Shown piece after piece: positions 9,609-21,647 of a stretch of DNA of 64,000 nt (the stretch's first letter is position 1; every line of letters begins with the position of its first letter). A program made the position numbers and the translations under genes. Where the stretch lies: NCBI GenBank assembly GCA_023159155.1, contig JAJNNX010000015.1, positions 310,001 to 374,000 of the forward strand. Reading direction: 5' to 3'. The notes under the pieces are model-generated. The model worked only from the letters and a program-made list of their open reading frames with translations, did not search any database and was not told where the DNA came from. Origin of the DNA: Ustulina deusta. Its lineage: Eukaryota > Ascomycota > Sordariomycetes > Xylariales > Xylariaceae.

Positions 9609-11241
9609 ACCGAGTTGACGAAGGTTGAGAACAGAACATAAGAACGGACTCATCTTTTATCGGACTCTGAAGAAGCTCCTTTCCTGATCAAAGCCAACTC
9701 ACTAAATGCACATAATGTGCCAGATCGACCAGAAGCACTCGCTCCAAGAAGCCGCGCAGCCAGGCATTTTACACCTTAGATGCGCGCAGTTGCGTACAGC
9801 AGAGCATTGATCACCGTTCCCGTCTGGAAGGTGCGGGTCGATCCCGATGGCGAAGAATTAATGAACAAAATCGCAATATCATAGACATTTAGTTTCTGAG
9901 TCAAATTGTCCCTTCACGACCTAGGTAGTCGCACATGATACTCAACTAGACCCTAATAAGAAGGACTTGATACGCAACACAGCCCATATCTATTTTCATA
10001 ATTCTTACGTTGATTAGGTTCTTATACCGAGTACCGCCTTGTAAGCCAGGTCTCGAAAACTAGCCTCAGATGACGAGACGACGAAGATGCCGTAACTGGT
10101 CATCATGAGCAAATATATCATGATATCCAAAGTTTAAGATTTGTAAGTCAATGCATCTGACACCTTATTACAACTGGCTTCGGTGGGCTAGCATAAAAAA
10201 CACAGGGCAGGTATGTTCAGACTTGATTCACGAATCACAGGTGCTGACTGTTGCTCAACTTTATATTCCACGCGCACGCGTATGTACTGTGTATGTAGAC
10301 TCTATGCGCATTCTAGAGTACCTGCAGTACCTGCCGCTGATTCTGTCTCTGGCGGGTTCACCGGGCCAAAGACCGGGTCTTCCACGATGTCTAGGACACA
10401 CCGAATCGCGGCCTGTGGTCGGGTGGAGGTTTAGTACTTAACGTAGCAGCAAGTTTTACACTGTACATCAGGTAATCCTAAACCACTCTCTTTCTATGGT
10501 AGATAAAGCATTGTTGTTTGATGGATCACCGTTGTTTGTCTATTGTTGCGTGACGTCGACGATTTGTCAGTCCCTCCAGTCTACAAAAGCTGTGGCGGCA
10601 AGAACAGCACAAGAAACAAGAGCACCGGTAGATAATATCTAACCACTGCAGCGTAAGTACGTACGTTGATTGGTGATCATGGGTGATTATCAAGCAATGG
10701 GTTCACGTGTTGAATACAGTGCTACAATTCCGTGCTAACTGGTGCTCCGCCCCTAGACCAACCCCCCCTGGCTACTACTGTACTGCCCTGACCAGCATTT
10801 CCAGCCGCCAATAGGCACCGTTGTGCGCTGTAGGGACCAACTATATCCATGCCAAGGATTGAACAAGAACCAGCCAACCCAGACTAATTCGACGGGACCA
10901 GGCCGACCAAGCGCCCAGGCCCCCAGACAAACCAGGGCCATCGTATCGCCGTGGAGTCCTAGCCATGGGAGTAGCGCTGTTCGAAACAGCCGCAACCTGC
11001 CATGGCCTCCGACGATCTATCTCATCCTCGTCTTCGTCCTCATCCTCCTCATCCTCATCTCTCCTCTCCCTCGCCACCGCCACCACCACCACCTCCTCCT
11101 CCTCCATCTTCATCGTCCAACCGTCGACTGACTCGCCTTCGATTCAAGCAGCGGCTTGCAACATGGCATCATTCGCGCCCTGATCAACAAGAAGCACCCA
11201 CCGACGATCAGTCCGACAAAGACTCCCCTGCCCCAGACACG
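9609..11241. other. Spacer and probable long 5' leader of the NRC-2 gene
   Basis: No separate gene is convincing in 9609-11001. From 11002 a frame is open in phase with the kinase and would add 80 residues, mostly Pro, Ser and His; it is treated here as leader (see the kinase entry). The last part contains TCC/TCA-rich low-complexity sequence. Confidence 0.5.
11016..11116 (+). repeat. TCC/TCA low-complexity tract
   Basis: About 100 bases of repeated TCC, TCA and CCA triplets just upstream of the kinase start. In one frame it reads as poly-Pro flanked by Ser, in another as poly-Ser. This composition would make length change by slippage likely. Confidence 0.75.
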
Positions 11242-13274
11242 ATGCCTTCTCTCAAGTCGCCCTCGCACCCCGGTGGCAACAGCCACTTCAATCAGAAGCT
11301 GAAGAACTTCTTCCGCATAAACAACCATAACGGTGTTTCCGACAAAGAAAAAGTCTCTTCCGAAAATGCCCTGAAGCCCGATTCGAAGACTAGTCTCCGC
11401 CAGCCGAAACGCTTCTTCACCACCGTTGGCAGGCTCAGATCCACTACTACGGCAAGCGAAGGAAACCCTCTCGATGATGTCATGAGCCCGACGGCAAGCG
11501 CGAATCCCTATTTCGCCCATCAAGGCCAGCCTGGCCTTCGCCATCACGATACAGGTTCCGTGCCGCCCAGTCCGCCTGATACTCCGATCTTGAGAATTGA
11601 CGGTCCAGGCGGCACGAAAGAACATGCCACCAATGCTACCAAGGAAGAGCTGGCCCGGAAGCTTCGGAGGGTTGCCAGTGCTCCTAATGCCCAGGGTCTC
11701 TTCAGCCAGGGCAAGGCAGACGGCGAGCGCCCAGCCACCGCTGAGCTCGGAAAAGAGCCGCTCGTGCAGAGTGGAAATGCTTCATCCCTTGGCTTAGTTG
11801 ATTCCAAGCCCAGCTCCCTCGGCGACGCCAAAAATCTCTCGGTACCCGACAGAGACGGGCTTAGTGCTCTTCCCCCGCCCGGCCACAATACCCTGGCCTT
11901 CCGCCGAACGTATAGTGCCAACTCGATTAAAGTCCGCACCGTCGAAGTCGGACCTTCGAGCTTTGACAAGATCAAGCTGATCGGTAAGGGTGATGTAGGG
12001 AAAGTTTACCTCGTTAGAGAAAAGAAGAGCACTAGATTATATGCCATGAAAGGTCAGCTGCCAAAGGCAATCCCATATTGGCCCTGACCAAGCATAATAC
12101 TAACATGCGCAGTTCTGAGCAAGAAGGAAATGATCAAACGCAACAAGATCAAGCGAGCATTGGCTGAACAGGAAATCCTCGCCACCAGCAACCACCCATT
12201 TATCGTCACACTGTACCACTCTTTCCAGTCCGAAGATCATCTCTACCTGTGTATGGAATATTGTAGCGGTGGGGAGTTCTTCCGAGCATTACAGACACGC
12301 CCCGGAAAGTGTATCCCCGAAGAAGACGCCCGTTTCTACGCCGCCGAAGTAACAGCGGCATTGGAATATTTACATTTGATGGGCTTCATCTACCGAGATC
12401 TGAAGCCAGAGAGTAGGTCGTGGTAGAATCGATGTAATGCTTACCACTCTAACAATCTCATAGATATCCTACTTCACCAATCTGGTCATATCATGCTTTC
12501 CGATTTCGATCTATCCAAGCAGTCTGGCCCTGGTGGTAAGCCCACTATGATTATGGGAAAGAATGGAGCAAGTACCTCTTCGCTTCCTACGATCGACACC
12601 AAATCCTGCATAGCCAACTTCCGAACAAATTCTTTTGTTGGAACGGAGGAATATATCGCGCCCGAAGTTATTAAAGGGAGCGGCCACACGAGCGCCGTAG
12701 ATTGGTGGACATTGGGCATCCTTATCTTCGAGATGCTTTACGGCACCACTCCATTTAAAGGCAAGAACCGAAACGCTACATTCGCAAATATCCTGCGCGA
12801 AGAGGTTACATTTCCTGAACACTCTGGAGCGCCACAAATCTCCAAGTATGCTCTTTCCTTCACTACCGTCTGCCGTGTGCAAAGTTAACATAGACCAGCC
12901 TGTGTAAATCGCTGATACGGAAACTACTTATCAAGGATGAGACCCGGCGACTTGGTGCAAGGGCCGGAGCATCAGATATCAAGACACATGCTTTCTTCCG
13001 CACCACTCAATGGGCACTCATCCGACACATGAAGCCACCTATTGTTCCCCATGCCGGCCGCGGCATCGATACCGTTAACTTTAGAAATGTGAAAGAGAGC
13101 GAGAGTGTCGACATCACGGCCTCTAAACCGCCTGGTTTATCCACTGGAGTACCTTTAGATAGCGGATTGGCAACTCCGGGTAACGAGCTCTCTGATCCCT
13201 TCGAGGAGTTTAACAGCGTGACTCTGCATCATGATGGAGACGAGCACTATAGCGACCACGACTCTATCCGGTAG
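11242..13274 (+). CDS. nrc-2: AGC-family Ser/Thr protein kinase NRC-2 (Fpk1/Kin82 type)
   Basis: Exons 11242-12052, 12113-12412, 12464-12845 and 12899-13274 encode 622 residues. The first 240 are disordered, with [12 protein letters not shown] near the start. Kinase domain about 243-525: glycine loop [10 protein letters not shown], catalytic loop YRDLKPENILL (across an exon joint), LSDFDLS in the DFG position (DFD is usual for this family), a long activation insert, [13 protein letters not shown] and DWWTLGIL. It matches Neurospora NRC-2 and yeast Fpk1/Fpk2, which phosphorylate lipid flippases; NRC-2 restrains conidiation (established in those species). Start chosen at 11242 because it gives [12 protein letters not shown] and a total near the roughly 620 residues I recall for NRC-2. 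An in-frame ATG at 11002 would give 702 residues with a Pro-rich extension. Confidence 0.93.
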
Positions 13275-14412
13275 CAACATAGGGTAAATAGGTCAGCAGC
13301 ATAGCGTTGTTACGCACCAGGTATTCAAGCAAGCCTGTGCTTATCAGACGCCATACAGCCCTTGTCACACGACGCATGTCTGTGCTGCCTTTACGGCTGT
13401 GGAATGTATCATAAAATTGCCAAACAACACTGCGAGACGCATTCATGGCAAACTTGGTTTTGCTTTTCGTTCATAGTCAAGTCCACGCGGGCATTGAAGG
13501 GTTACGAGGGCACGAAAGGCAGCATTGAACATTCAGTCAGATAGGTGGCATTTTCTCTGTTCCAGTGGCGTCAGGAGTTGGGGAGAGGGACGGAAGAACA
13601 TCAGAACATCTACGTTCGTAGCTGCAAGCCCTCACTCTTAGGTAGCATCATTCCAATCATGTTTACCTACTTAGTTTTTCCTATGCCAATGTATACACAT
13701 GAAACGGTGTCGTCTAGGTATTTCGATAGATGCGAGAATTAGAATGAAAGGGAGCTTTCATCCCGCGGAAGCAAATCTCATTAGTACGGGTTAGGAAATA
13801 ATATACTTGATTTCCAATACGTCATGTAAGCCATCTCAGACATCGGCATCAGGGAGGCCTCTTTGGGGAAAGGATACCGGTATGCGGCTTCTCGTGGTCA
13901 GTCAGGTGGGCGCATTTGGGTATCCCGTGTGACAGAAGAACATACTCCTGGGGCAAGATGCCAAGTACCCGACACCTGCCTGCCATCTAGCGGTATCATG
14001 GTAGAGTGTCTTGTCAGTTCCGATTGCTACCCTACTTTTAGGCCAGGCGCCGGGGACTTGCAATTGTTTGCTAGCCTGATTGCTGTTCCTTTCACCAGGT
14101 TCCATATCGGGTATGCTTACAATCCTTTTCACGCGACCCTAGTCTTATTCGCGCATCCATATCCAAGGTTAGTCTAGCCTAGCTGATCCGGTCAGCATTG
14201 CACCTCGTATTGGGGATCGTCGGCCTCAGCAGCGCCCCAACTACTCAATTACTTCTGGTTTTGGCTATGAGGGTGACACCACGCCGGCGGATTTCTCTTC
14301 TAAATATCGCGAGAAATGATGGGAAGTCGAACCGAATAGATGCTGAACTGTCGTCCTCGTGTGGTAATAAATTAGACGTCGGATAATATGAGATGACGCG
14401 ATGCGTAGATAG
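13275..14412. other. Intergenic spacer
   Basis: About 1.1 kb between two plus-strand genes. Short frames on both strands have no motif. I see no RNA gene or repeat. Confidence 0.55.
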
Positions 14413-16351
14413 ATGGAGGAGAGTACAGGTGCCACGAGATCAATACGGTCGGAGCCCGCACCAGCAATTATGGGATACTCGGCGGAGTCGACGCCTACAC
14501 CCGGAAATAACACCGAAGGCAGGGATGGACATAGGACAAGTTCAGCGTGTCTGCTGAGGTGGACGGACACTGAGATTGCCAAAACAAACCTCGACAGTGC
14601 CGCCCAACTGCTGTCATGTTTTCAAGAGCACCGCGACTCCCCTCGACAATTACTTGTCTTCCACGGATTGCCCGCGGACCACTGTGTGGCCTTGAAGGAG
14701 GCGACGGGTATCGATGCTTCCTTTATCGATGCGCATGCTGGCAGAAGAGCCTACAGACCACGGAGGGCGGGGGTCAAGGCCGCCTGGGCACATTATGACT
14801 ACCCCGAGCTGGTTCGCCAATCCTCCGCCTTTGGCCATAGACAACACACAACGGCCGCTCATGATCTTGTCGGCGCCCCCCCTACCTACACGGCATCCAC
14901 CACCGGGGATAACATTATGTTGTGCCGGGCGTCGATTTGGCTCTCTGACAAAGCGCACAGTGAGCCAACCACCCCCATCTCCTCATGCGCTTATCTTAGA
15001 ACACACATTATCTAACGAGCGTCTTGTCGCAGTTCTCTTTCTGGATCGGGCACCATGGGAAGACCCGAAGTCAGGGGTTTCCCGGGGGCGGTACAAGGCC
15101 TACACAGCAGAGGGTATGCCAGACGAGAATGGTGTCTCCACGATCACAATGCAAATAGACGCCAAGGGCAACGCGACGACTCTCGGGGACGAGATCCCGA
15201 GTCTCGAGACAATGCTCTATGACGGCTTGCGGGACGGTTGCTCAGGCCACGAGGATCTCCTCCAACTCCTCGAAGAGCTCGTGGTTAACAAATGGGCCGA
15301 CTTCTTTGAGGCGCCGAGCCTCGACTTACCCGTTGGCTCGACTGAGACTACAGCCCTGTTCTCGCAGGCGCTAGGTTGTCTCGAGCGCAACTTGGACGTC
15401 TCGCGTCATTGGCATAAGATGAGACAACGGTCGGTCGAGCCACCTCCGGACACGCACCCTCTCCTAGACGCAAGACCACAATCCGCGACGACGGAATGGG
15501 AAGGGCTACTATCCCGGTTAAGTCGGCGAGCACAACTCCTAAGCCATCTCACATCGGCGCGAAGGTGGCGAAGCGAGAAAACACACGCAGACGCGGGTTT
15601 GGGGATATCGTTAGCAGGCGACCGCGGGGATAAGTACGATTGTAGGCCGAGAAACAACAACAATAATAGTGCCACTACGAATCCCTCGACGCCAGACGAG
15701 GGCCAGCGGGCCCTGAACCGCGTCGCCTACCTAGGCGGCGTGCTCCTCCCCTTCTCCGTCGTGTCCGGGATCCTGGCCATCGAGGAGCCGTACGGGCCCG
15801 GCGGCTCGCAGTTCTGGATCTTCTGGGCCGTGACGGTACCCCTGACGCTCGTGACGCTGGGCGTCATCTACGCCGACTCGATCCGCAAGGTGCAGGTGTG
15901 GGTCGAGGTCGCGGCGTCCGGGAAGTCTGGTTCTGCTTCGGACACGGAAACGGATCCGCGGACCTACAGCTTACCCTTGAGGGTGCAGACGGACGTCGAG
16001 CAGGCCGTGCGCGTAAGCAGCAGGATCGCGGAACCTATCACCTTCACGGAGAACTTCGACGTCGCAGATGAGCGTGAAGATGGGGATGGGGATGAGGATG
16101 AGGATGAAGGGGCGGAACCGGATATGATGGTCGAGAAACGCTGGAAGAACGCACCGGCGTATCAGATTGACGCCGGCTCCGGCGACGACGAGTGGATGAG
16201 AAAGAAGAAGTGGCGCAAGGAAGAGCTCGGTTGGGCCGGTGCTTGCGCAACGCTGTTCCAGGTGTATAAACTGAAGAAGGGTGTCCCGCCTCGACACCTC
16301 CGTCATAACGATAAGAGAGATGGGCTCCCGAGGCGTGTGAGGACGAATTAA
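14413..16351 (+). CDS. CorA-like fungal membrane protein
   Basis: Exons 14413-14959 and 15033-16351 encode 621 residues; the 73-nt intron has a TCTAACG branch site and CAG acceptor. A large soluble N-terminal part includes LLVFHGLPADH, DASFIDAHAGRRAYRP and DNIMLCRASIWLS, then LFLDRAPWEDP. Two hydrophobic helices follow near the C-terminal third: VAYLGGVLLPFSVVSGILA (about 413-431) and FWIFWAVTVPLTLVTLGVIY (about 445-464). This two-helix end is typical of fungal CorA-superfamily proteins. The Gly-Met-Asn filter of true Mg2+ channels is absent, so transport is not implied. The tail is acidic (Asp/Glu/Gly repeat at 16077-16110), then basic. Function unknown. Confidence 0.82.
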
Positions 16352-17145
16352 CTAACATAAGGAGGTTATCCCTGTTTCGTCTCCGTGACTGGATTCCTCC
16401 CTGAATATGGGGGACGCCGTAACCAGCCCATAGCCATCTACTTATCTGATCAGAAACTTGTAGTCAGTCTTCTCACCCTAGGAGGCAGACTGTTGGATAC
16501 TATCAATCAAATATGCTAGGAGAGAGGGAACGGTCCATTCCGAAATTGCAGGATGAAGAATTGGAGGGACTGTAGTAGCGACGATAACGCGAATAATAAT
16601 AGAGTGGCTATGGTAAGGGGAATGATGCTAGGGATATCAGATGGGACACAAACAAGACAGAGAGAAGATGCAAGTCTTCTTACAATAAGGGCAAGTATTC
16701 AGCTCACCATCGGTCGATTTGGCAACTTTAATAATCGAACGGATCAAACATTGTATACTGCTGCATGGCGTTCAGATCTACATACGGAGAATGAAGTTTC
16801 TGGGATGTCTTGTGCCTCAGAACTTCGATAGACTTTCAGCCGTCAAGAGAGCTAGCTCTACGCCTACTTTTTGGGGGGAGACTGTCGCGGCCATTGAAAT
16901 ACAACACGGACTATCGGCCTCACAGCATCATCGTTAATAGATCCCCTCGAATTCCAGATTCGACGGCATGGGATCTTCAATGGCCGTCTTCAATATGTAT
17001 TGAGATGAGTGTATCAATTCAGTAACTCGCAAAAAAAGGAGCGACTTTTTCATCCGAGCAACAACAATATAGAATGTGTTTCATCCCCCCCCCCCCCTCC
17101 CTTATCCGTCGCGTATTCCTTGCTCAGAAGTCCCGTCCCATCGTT
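16352..17145. other. Convergent spacer with a 13-C run
   Basis: Spacer between the CorA-like gene and the 3' end of THI4. A run of 13 C lies at 17085-17097, within the likely THI4 3' UTR (a G-run in the transcript). No gene seen. Confidence 0.6.
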
Positions 17146-18176
<1,031 letters not shown>

Positions 18177-18196
18177 TCAGATGTTCGAGAGATATG

Positions 18197-18462
18197 CTGG
18201 GTTCAGTGTCAGCCAATCGCGCACGGGTCGAGCCAAGGGGGTGAAACATCGAGAGCATGATCCTTTCGCTGGTATTATCCAGATCAAGTTCAACGCCGTA
18301 TAATCTCAGAACGAGCTCCGTTTGGCTGGCCCAGTGCTGACTGCGCAAATCCCGCCACGTCCCACGCCGAACGAAGCATGATCAATGGGCGGGATTGCGC
18401 GGACAGGATCAGGCCCGGAGACTCGAACACCGGCTCATGGCTCATCACAGATCTGATGTTAC
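18197..18462 (-). other. Candidate 5'-UTR intron of THI4 enclosing the riboswitch
   Basis: An acceptor (branch GGCTGAC, then ACCCAG at 18197-18202) lies between the aptamer and the start codon. A possible donor GTAACA sits at 18462-18457, upstream of the aptamer. Splicing these would remove the whole aptamer, as in other fungal THI4/NMT1 genes. Retention would leave several ATGs, including two in GATCATGC contexts and one in CTCGATG, before the main start. The donor choice is weak; other GT sites exist. Confidence 0.45.
18254..18386 (-). promoter_or_regulatory. TPP (thiamine pyrophosphate) riboswitch aptamer
   Basis: Read on the minus strand, the THI box motifs appear in the right order: CTGAGA (18304-18309), AACTTGATCTGGATAATACC (about 18271-18290, the thiM-like CCUGAUCUGGAUAAU core), then CAGCGAAAGGATCATGC (about 18255-18271). 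The 5' edge has TGATC near 18380-18385, which can pair with GATCA at the 3' edge to form P1. The P3 arm is longer than in bacteria, as in fungal examples. Fungal TPP riboswitches act by changing splicing of a 5'-UTR intron so that upstream ATGs are kept when thiamine is plentiful (established in Neurospora). The 3' edge is about 85 bases from the THI4 ATG. Exact helix ends were not modelled. Confidence 0.93.
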
Positions 18463-21210
18463 CTGATGACATGTTGATACTCGTCATTGGCGGGTCATCG
18501 CGAGGACGACGACCCTTTACTGGATAACCCGTCAAAGGGCCATGTTCTCCAAGGTAGGTCTGGCCGTCGGCGGCGCGTACCGGTGAAGAATGCTGTGGAA
18601 ACTCGAAAAGTCAGTGGGATCTCCTCTCCGACGAGAATGATGAAGGGATCGACGCTGGTAGCGATGCTCACGATGTGTCCGTTTTCTGCGGGCGGATGCT
18701 CAGGGAGATTTCAGAAGAGAGTATTTAGGAACGCAGGACGCGGAATTCTGGAGGAATCGAGGGTTTGATATAGGTATACAGCTATGGGAAGCGGGGTAGG
18801 TATAATGTCGTCACGGCTACCTATATCGGACAAACAGTCTCCATTGAAGTGGGATTAATGGTTTTCGCGCCGTTGGTTGTGAATTATATGGGATGGCGAC
18901 CGACCGGACCTATTCGTCGAGGGGGAGAATTGGCTCGGGCGGGCGGAGTGATTTATGGAGATATCAGGTGAACTGCAAAATGAAAAAGGAGGATAAAGCC
19001 GGACACCTGTTAGTCTAATGCCACTGGACTAGATGATTCATACGTCAATAAATACCTACATAGGTAGGCAGTGTTGGTCCGATATTTTGCATTAGTAAGT
19101 ACCTATATATTAGACTTTTCGCCTGCGAGCCAACGGGGTGTTTTCAATTGGCTGTCTCACGGCACTTCATACATCGTTAGCCCCAACTCACTAACATTCC
19201 CCGAGAACCGCTCGCCCTTCGTCTGCGCGAACCCGGCCTCGCCAACCCTATTCCTTACCGTACTGCTCTATCATCCAACTGAACTAACGATGAAGCTTAT
19301 GCCTGAAGTGACGCTCGAAGTAAAGTCAAGATGAGCGCTCGCGATAACCAGGGTGCTCTCACAAAACAAGGTCCCCGTTGTTGCACGGTATCAGCAGCGT
19401 CTTGCCGGCATCAAAGTTGGGTATCTTGCCTCCGTCCTGCTTCTTCTGCGTGTCGCCGTAGGCCACGGGTGCAAAATATCCGCGCCCTCGCTAACGGGAC
19501 TTCCTGTCACGGCGACGGTTAAACCAGATATCAGAGGGTGGTCATTGACTATCCACTACTCCACCCGGTGTCCCGAGTCACGGCGAATTGTCCACCCCAC
19601 GGAGCCGAAGTGAAGGGAGGGGCCTCATTCGCAGTTCCGAAAGAGATTCTTTGGCCTCTGGTGGAGAGTGACTCGGGGCATTTCGTCCACTAGTCGAACA
19701 TCTTCGCTGGCCGAATGCGGTCATTGGCAAAAGCGAGCGTTATGGTAGGAGGGGCGGCCGGGGGATAGACAACGAGGTGCCGTCGCAGCTGTTATTGAAT
19801 ATATGCGTTCGACATTGCGAGAGATAAAGTCGAGAAACCTATCCTTTCCCCCCCTTGACATCACATTCCATCCCCTTTAACCCAGTAAGCCCGAGGAGCG
19901 TGGCTGGAATGCCGGGAGCCGAAGCGCGAACTACCATATCATACCTATTCCTTTATGGGGATTCCTCCCATATCTCAACCCCTCGAAGCGGAAGGTGTGC
20001 TATGTATGTGGATGGTGAAGGTGCTTGCATCACGGCGTGCGGGGGCAAAACGCTATTCGAGCAGTGCCGTCTGCACGTCCGATCTGGGAACTACCCGAGC
20101 CCGGCAATGCAGGTATCTTTTTGATGCCATTATGACTAAACCTTGAGCCTTAGCGTATTGCGTGCTTTCCATCGTGGCGGCGATTGCCAACCTAGCGTTG
20201 ACCGTGGAAAGCCAGTTTCATGGCTGGAATGTTCTTTTGGGTTGGTACCTGACGATCCTACGGGCATTAGTGTATGATCCGTGTTTCATTGACACAGGGA
20301 ACTAGTCAAGTTGTTTTTTTCGGGTAGTATCGTGTGTTGAGATGCAGCGCTTTCGTGGCGTACCGTAGCCCAGCTCTTCCTTTGTGACGATTTTCTGGTT
20401 GCGTGTCGTAGCTAGAGTAGCACTCTTCGTTTGTGAGGGGTTTTGCTTGGCTTTGGTTACATCTCCCCGCACCCCACGGGTTCTTCTTGCTCAATCTGCG
20501 AGATGTTGAGAAGCCCAGAATTGGCAGGGTTCTTCGGGTCTCATTTGGAGAAGGACTAGGTAATATGAACCCAGTTCCTTCAACCCGATTCGCCTGAGAA
20601 TCCAAGTCTCGAAAGGTGAAGCTCTCGAAGGCACCAACAGCTCAACGGTGAGGAGCGAATTACGAGAAGAAGCAGAGCGCATCCGTTTCGCCGAACGAAA
20701 AACTGTATATTCTAGGTATAACACGTAAATCTATGCCCTAGCCTAATCATCGACCTTCTTGAAGGCAACCTTGTGTTCTCTTCATCCCCCAAATCCTCCC
20801 TCTATAAGGGAAAATACCCACTGTAGGTGGGCAAGTCTAACTTGTAGATCCTCTCCCCCTCGGCTTCCCAAATGGCCCCTTCGACAATCCCAATGCGCTT
20901 TGCCCCTATGAGATGCTGCCTGAGTCTATCACATGTCGAGAATGAAAAACGTGCATCTAGCCTCGGCCTTGGTATCTATGAAATCTGAATGACAAAACCT
21001 ATCCCGTAACGCTGTGTTAACGCCTGAATGTCCTCGAGTCCTAAATAACAAAAGCCAGCCATACGCCTATCGACAGGCGTGATGGCCAGCTGAAAGTGTT
21101 GGGTATAGTTGAATGAATTGGTGTTGGTACTGATGCGTGTGTTTGACGGCATAGTAAGCGTAGTAGAGCGGATATCGGCATTTCAAGCCTCTTCGGCGTA
21201 AATTGTTCCA
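18463..21210. other. THI4 upstream region and long spacer
   Basis: About 2.7 kb without a convincing gene. The right part of the THI4 promoter lies at 18463-19000. A TACCTACATAGGTAGG patch is near 19053. Frames at 19353-19613, 19855-20124 and 20306-20724 have no recognisable motif; the last may be chance or an old relic. Confidence 0.5.
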
Positions 21211-21647
21211 TTACCGGATACGAGACAGGGCTAAGAAGCTAAGTTAGTTTCCCCAACAAATTTCGGAAGACAGGCAGTTTGCAACTTACGTGTATCATTC
21301 TTGGGAGACGTAGGTCCCGAGAAGAAGTACATCAATGCCCAGTGGATGACTGAGGCGAGGAAGAGGACGGCGACTATGCCTAGTTGGGGACCCTCGAGCA
21401 TGAGGGAACCCTGCCCAATGGCGACGAACAAGCCGAGCGAGCACAACGCCGCAATGGCAACCTCGAAGCTTGAGGAGCCCGAGTAGAGCGATAGGAAGTT
21501 GATCCACTTGGAGCCATAGAATTCGGGAGTGGCATCTTCGATTTCGAAATGCACGCGTGTTCGGCGGCCTTTTGATCCCGAGTTTGACCTGGATCGGGTC
21601 CGCTCCATGGGAGGCATGGTCTGGGTCATCGTCATCGTTGAAGACAT
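21211..21647 (-). CDS. Small fungal integral membrane protein
   Basis: Exons 21647-21290 and 21230-21211 encode 125 residues. After a Met/Thr-rich start and a basic Arg/Ser stretch (RTRSRSNSGSKGRRTRVHFE), residues 50-110 contain two or three hydrophobic helices: WINFLSLYSGSSSFEVAIAA, LCSLGLFVAIG and GIVAVLFLASVIHWALMYFF. The intron is inferred from GTAAGT and AACTAAC; two acceptors are possible and the downstream one (21231) was chosen because the first lies too near the branch site. Without splicing the frame ends NLAS at 21231. Start at 21647 is the first ATG after stretches resembling 5' UTR; the frame is open to 21860. I do not recognise the family. Confidence 0.65.

Noticed and set aside
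18410..18440. tRNA B-box-like sequence (GTGTTCGAGTCTCC on minus)
   Set aside because: No matching A box or cloverleaf arms could be found around it.
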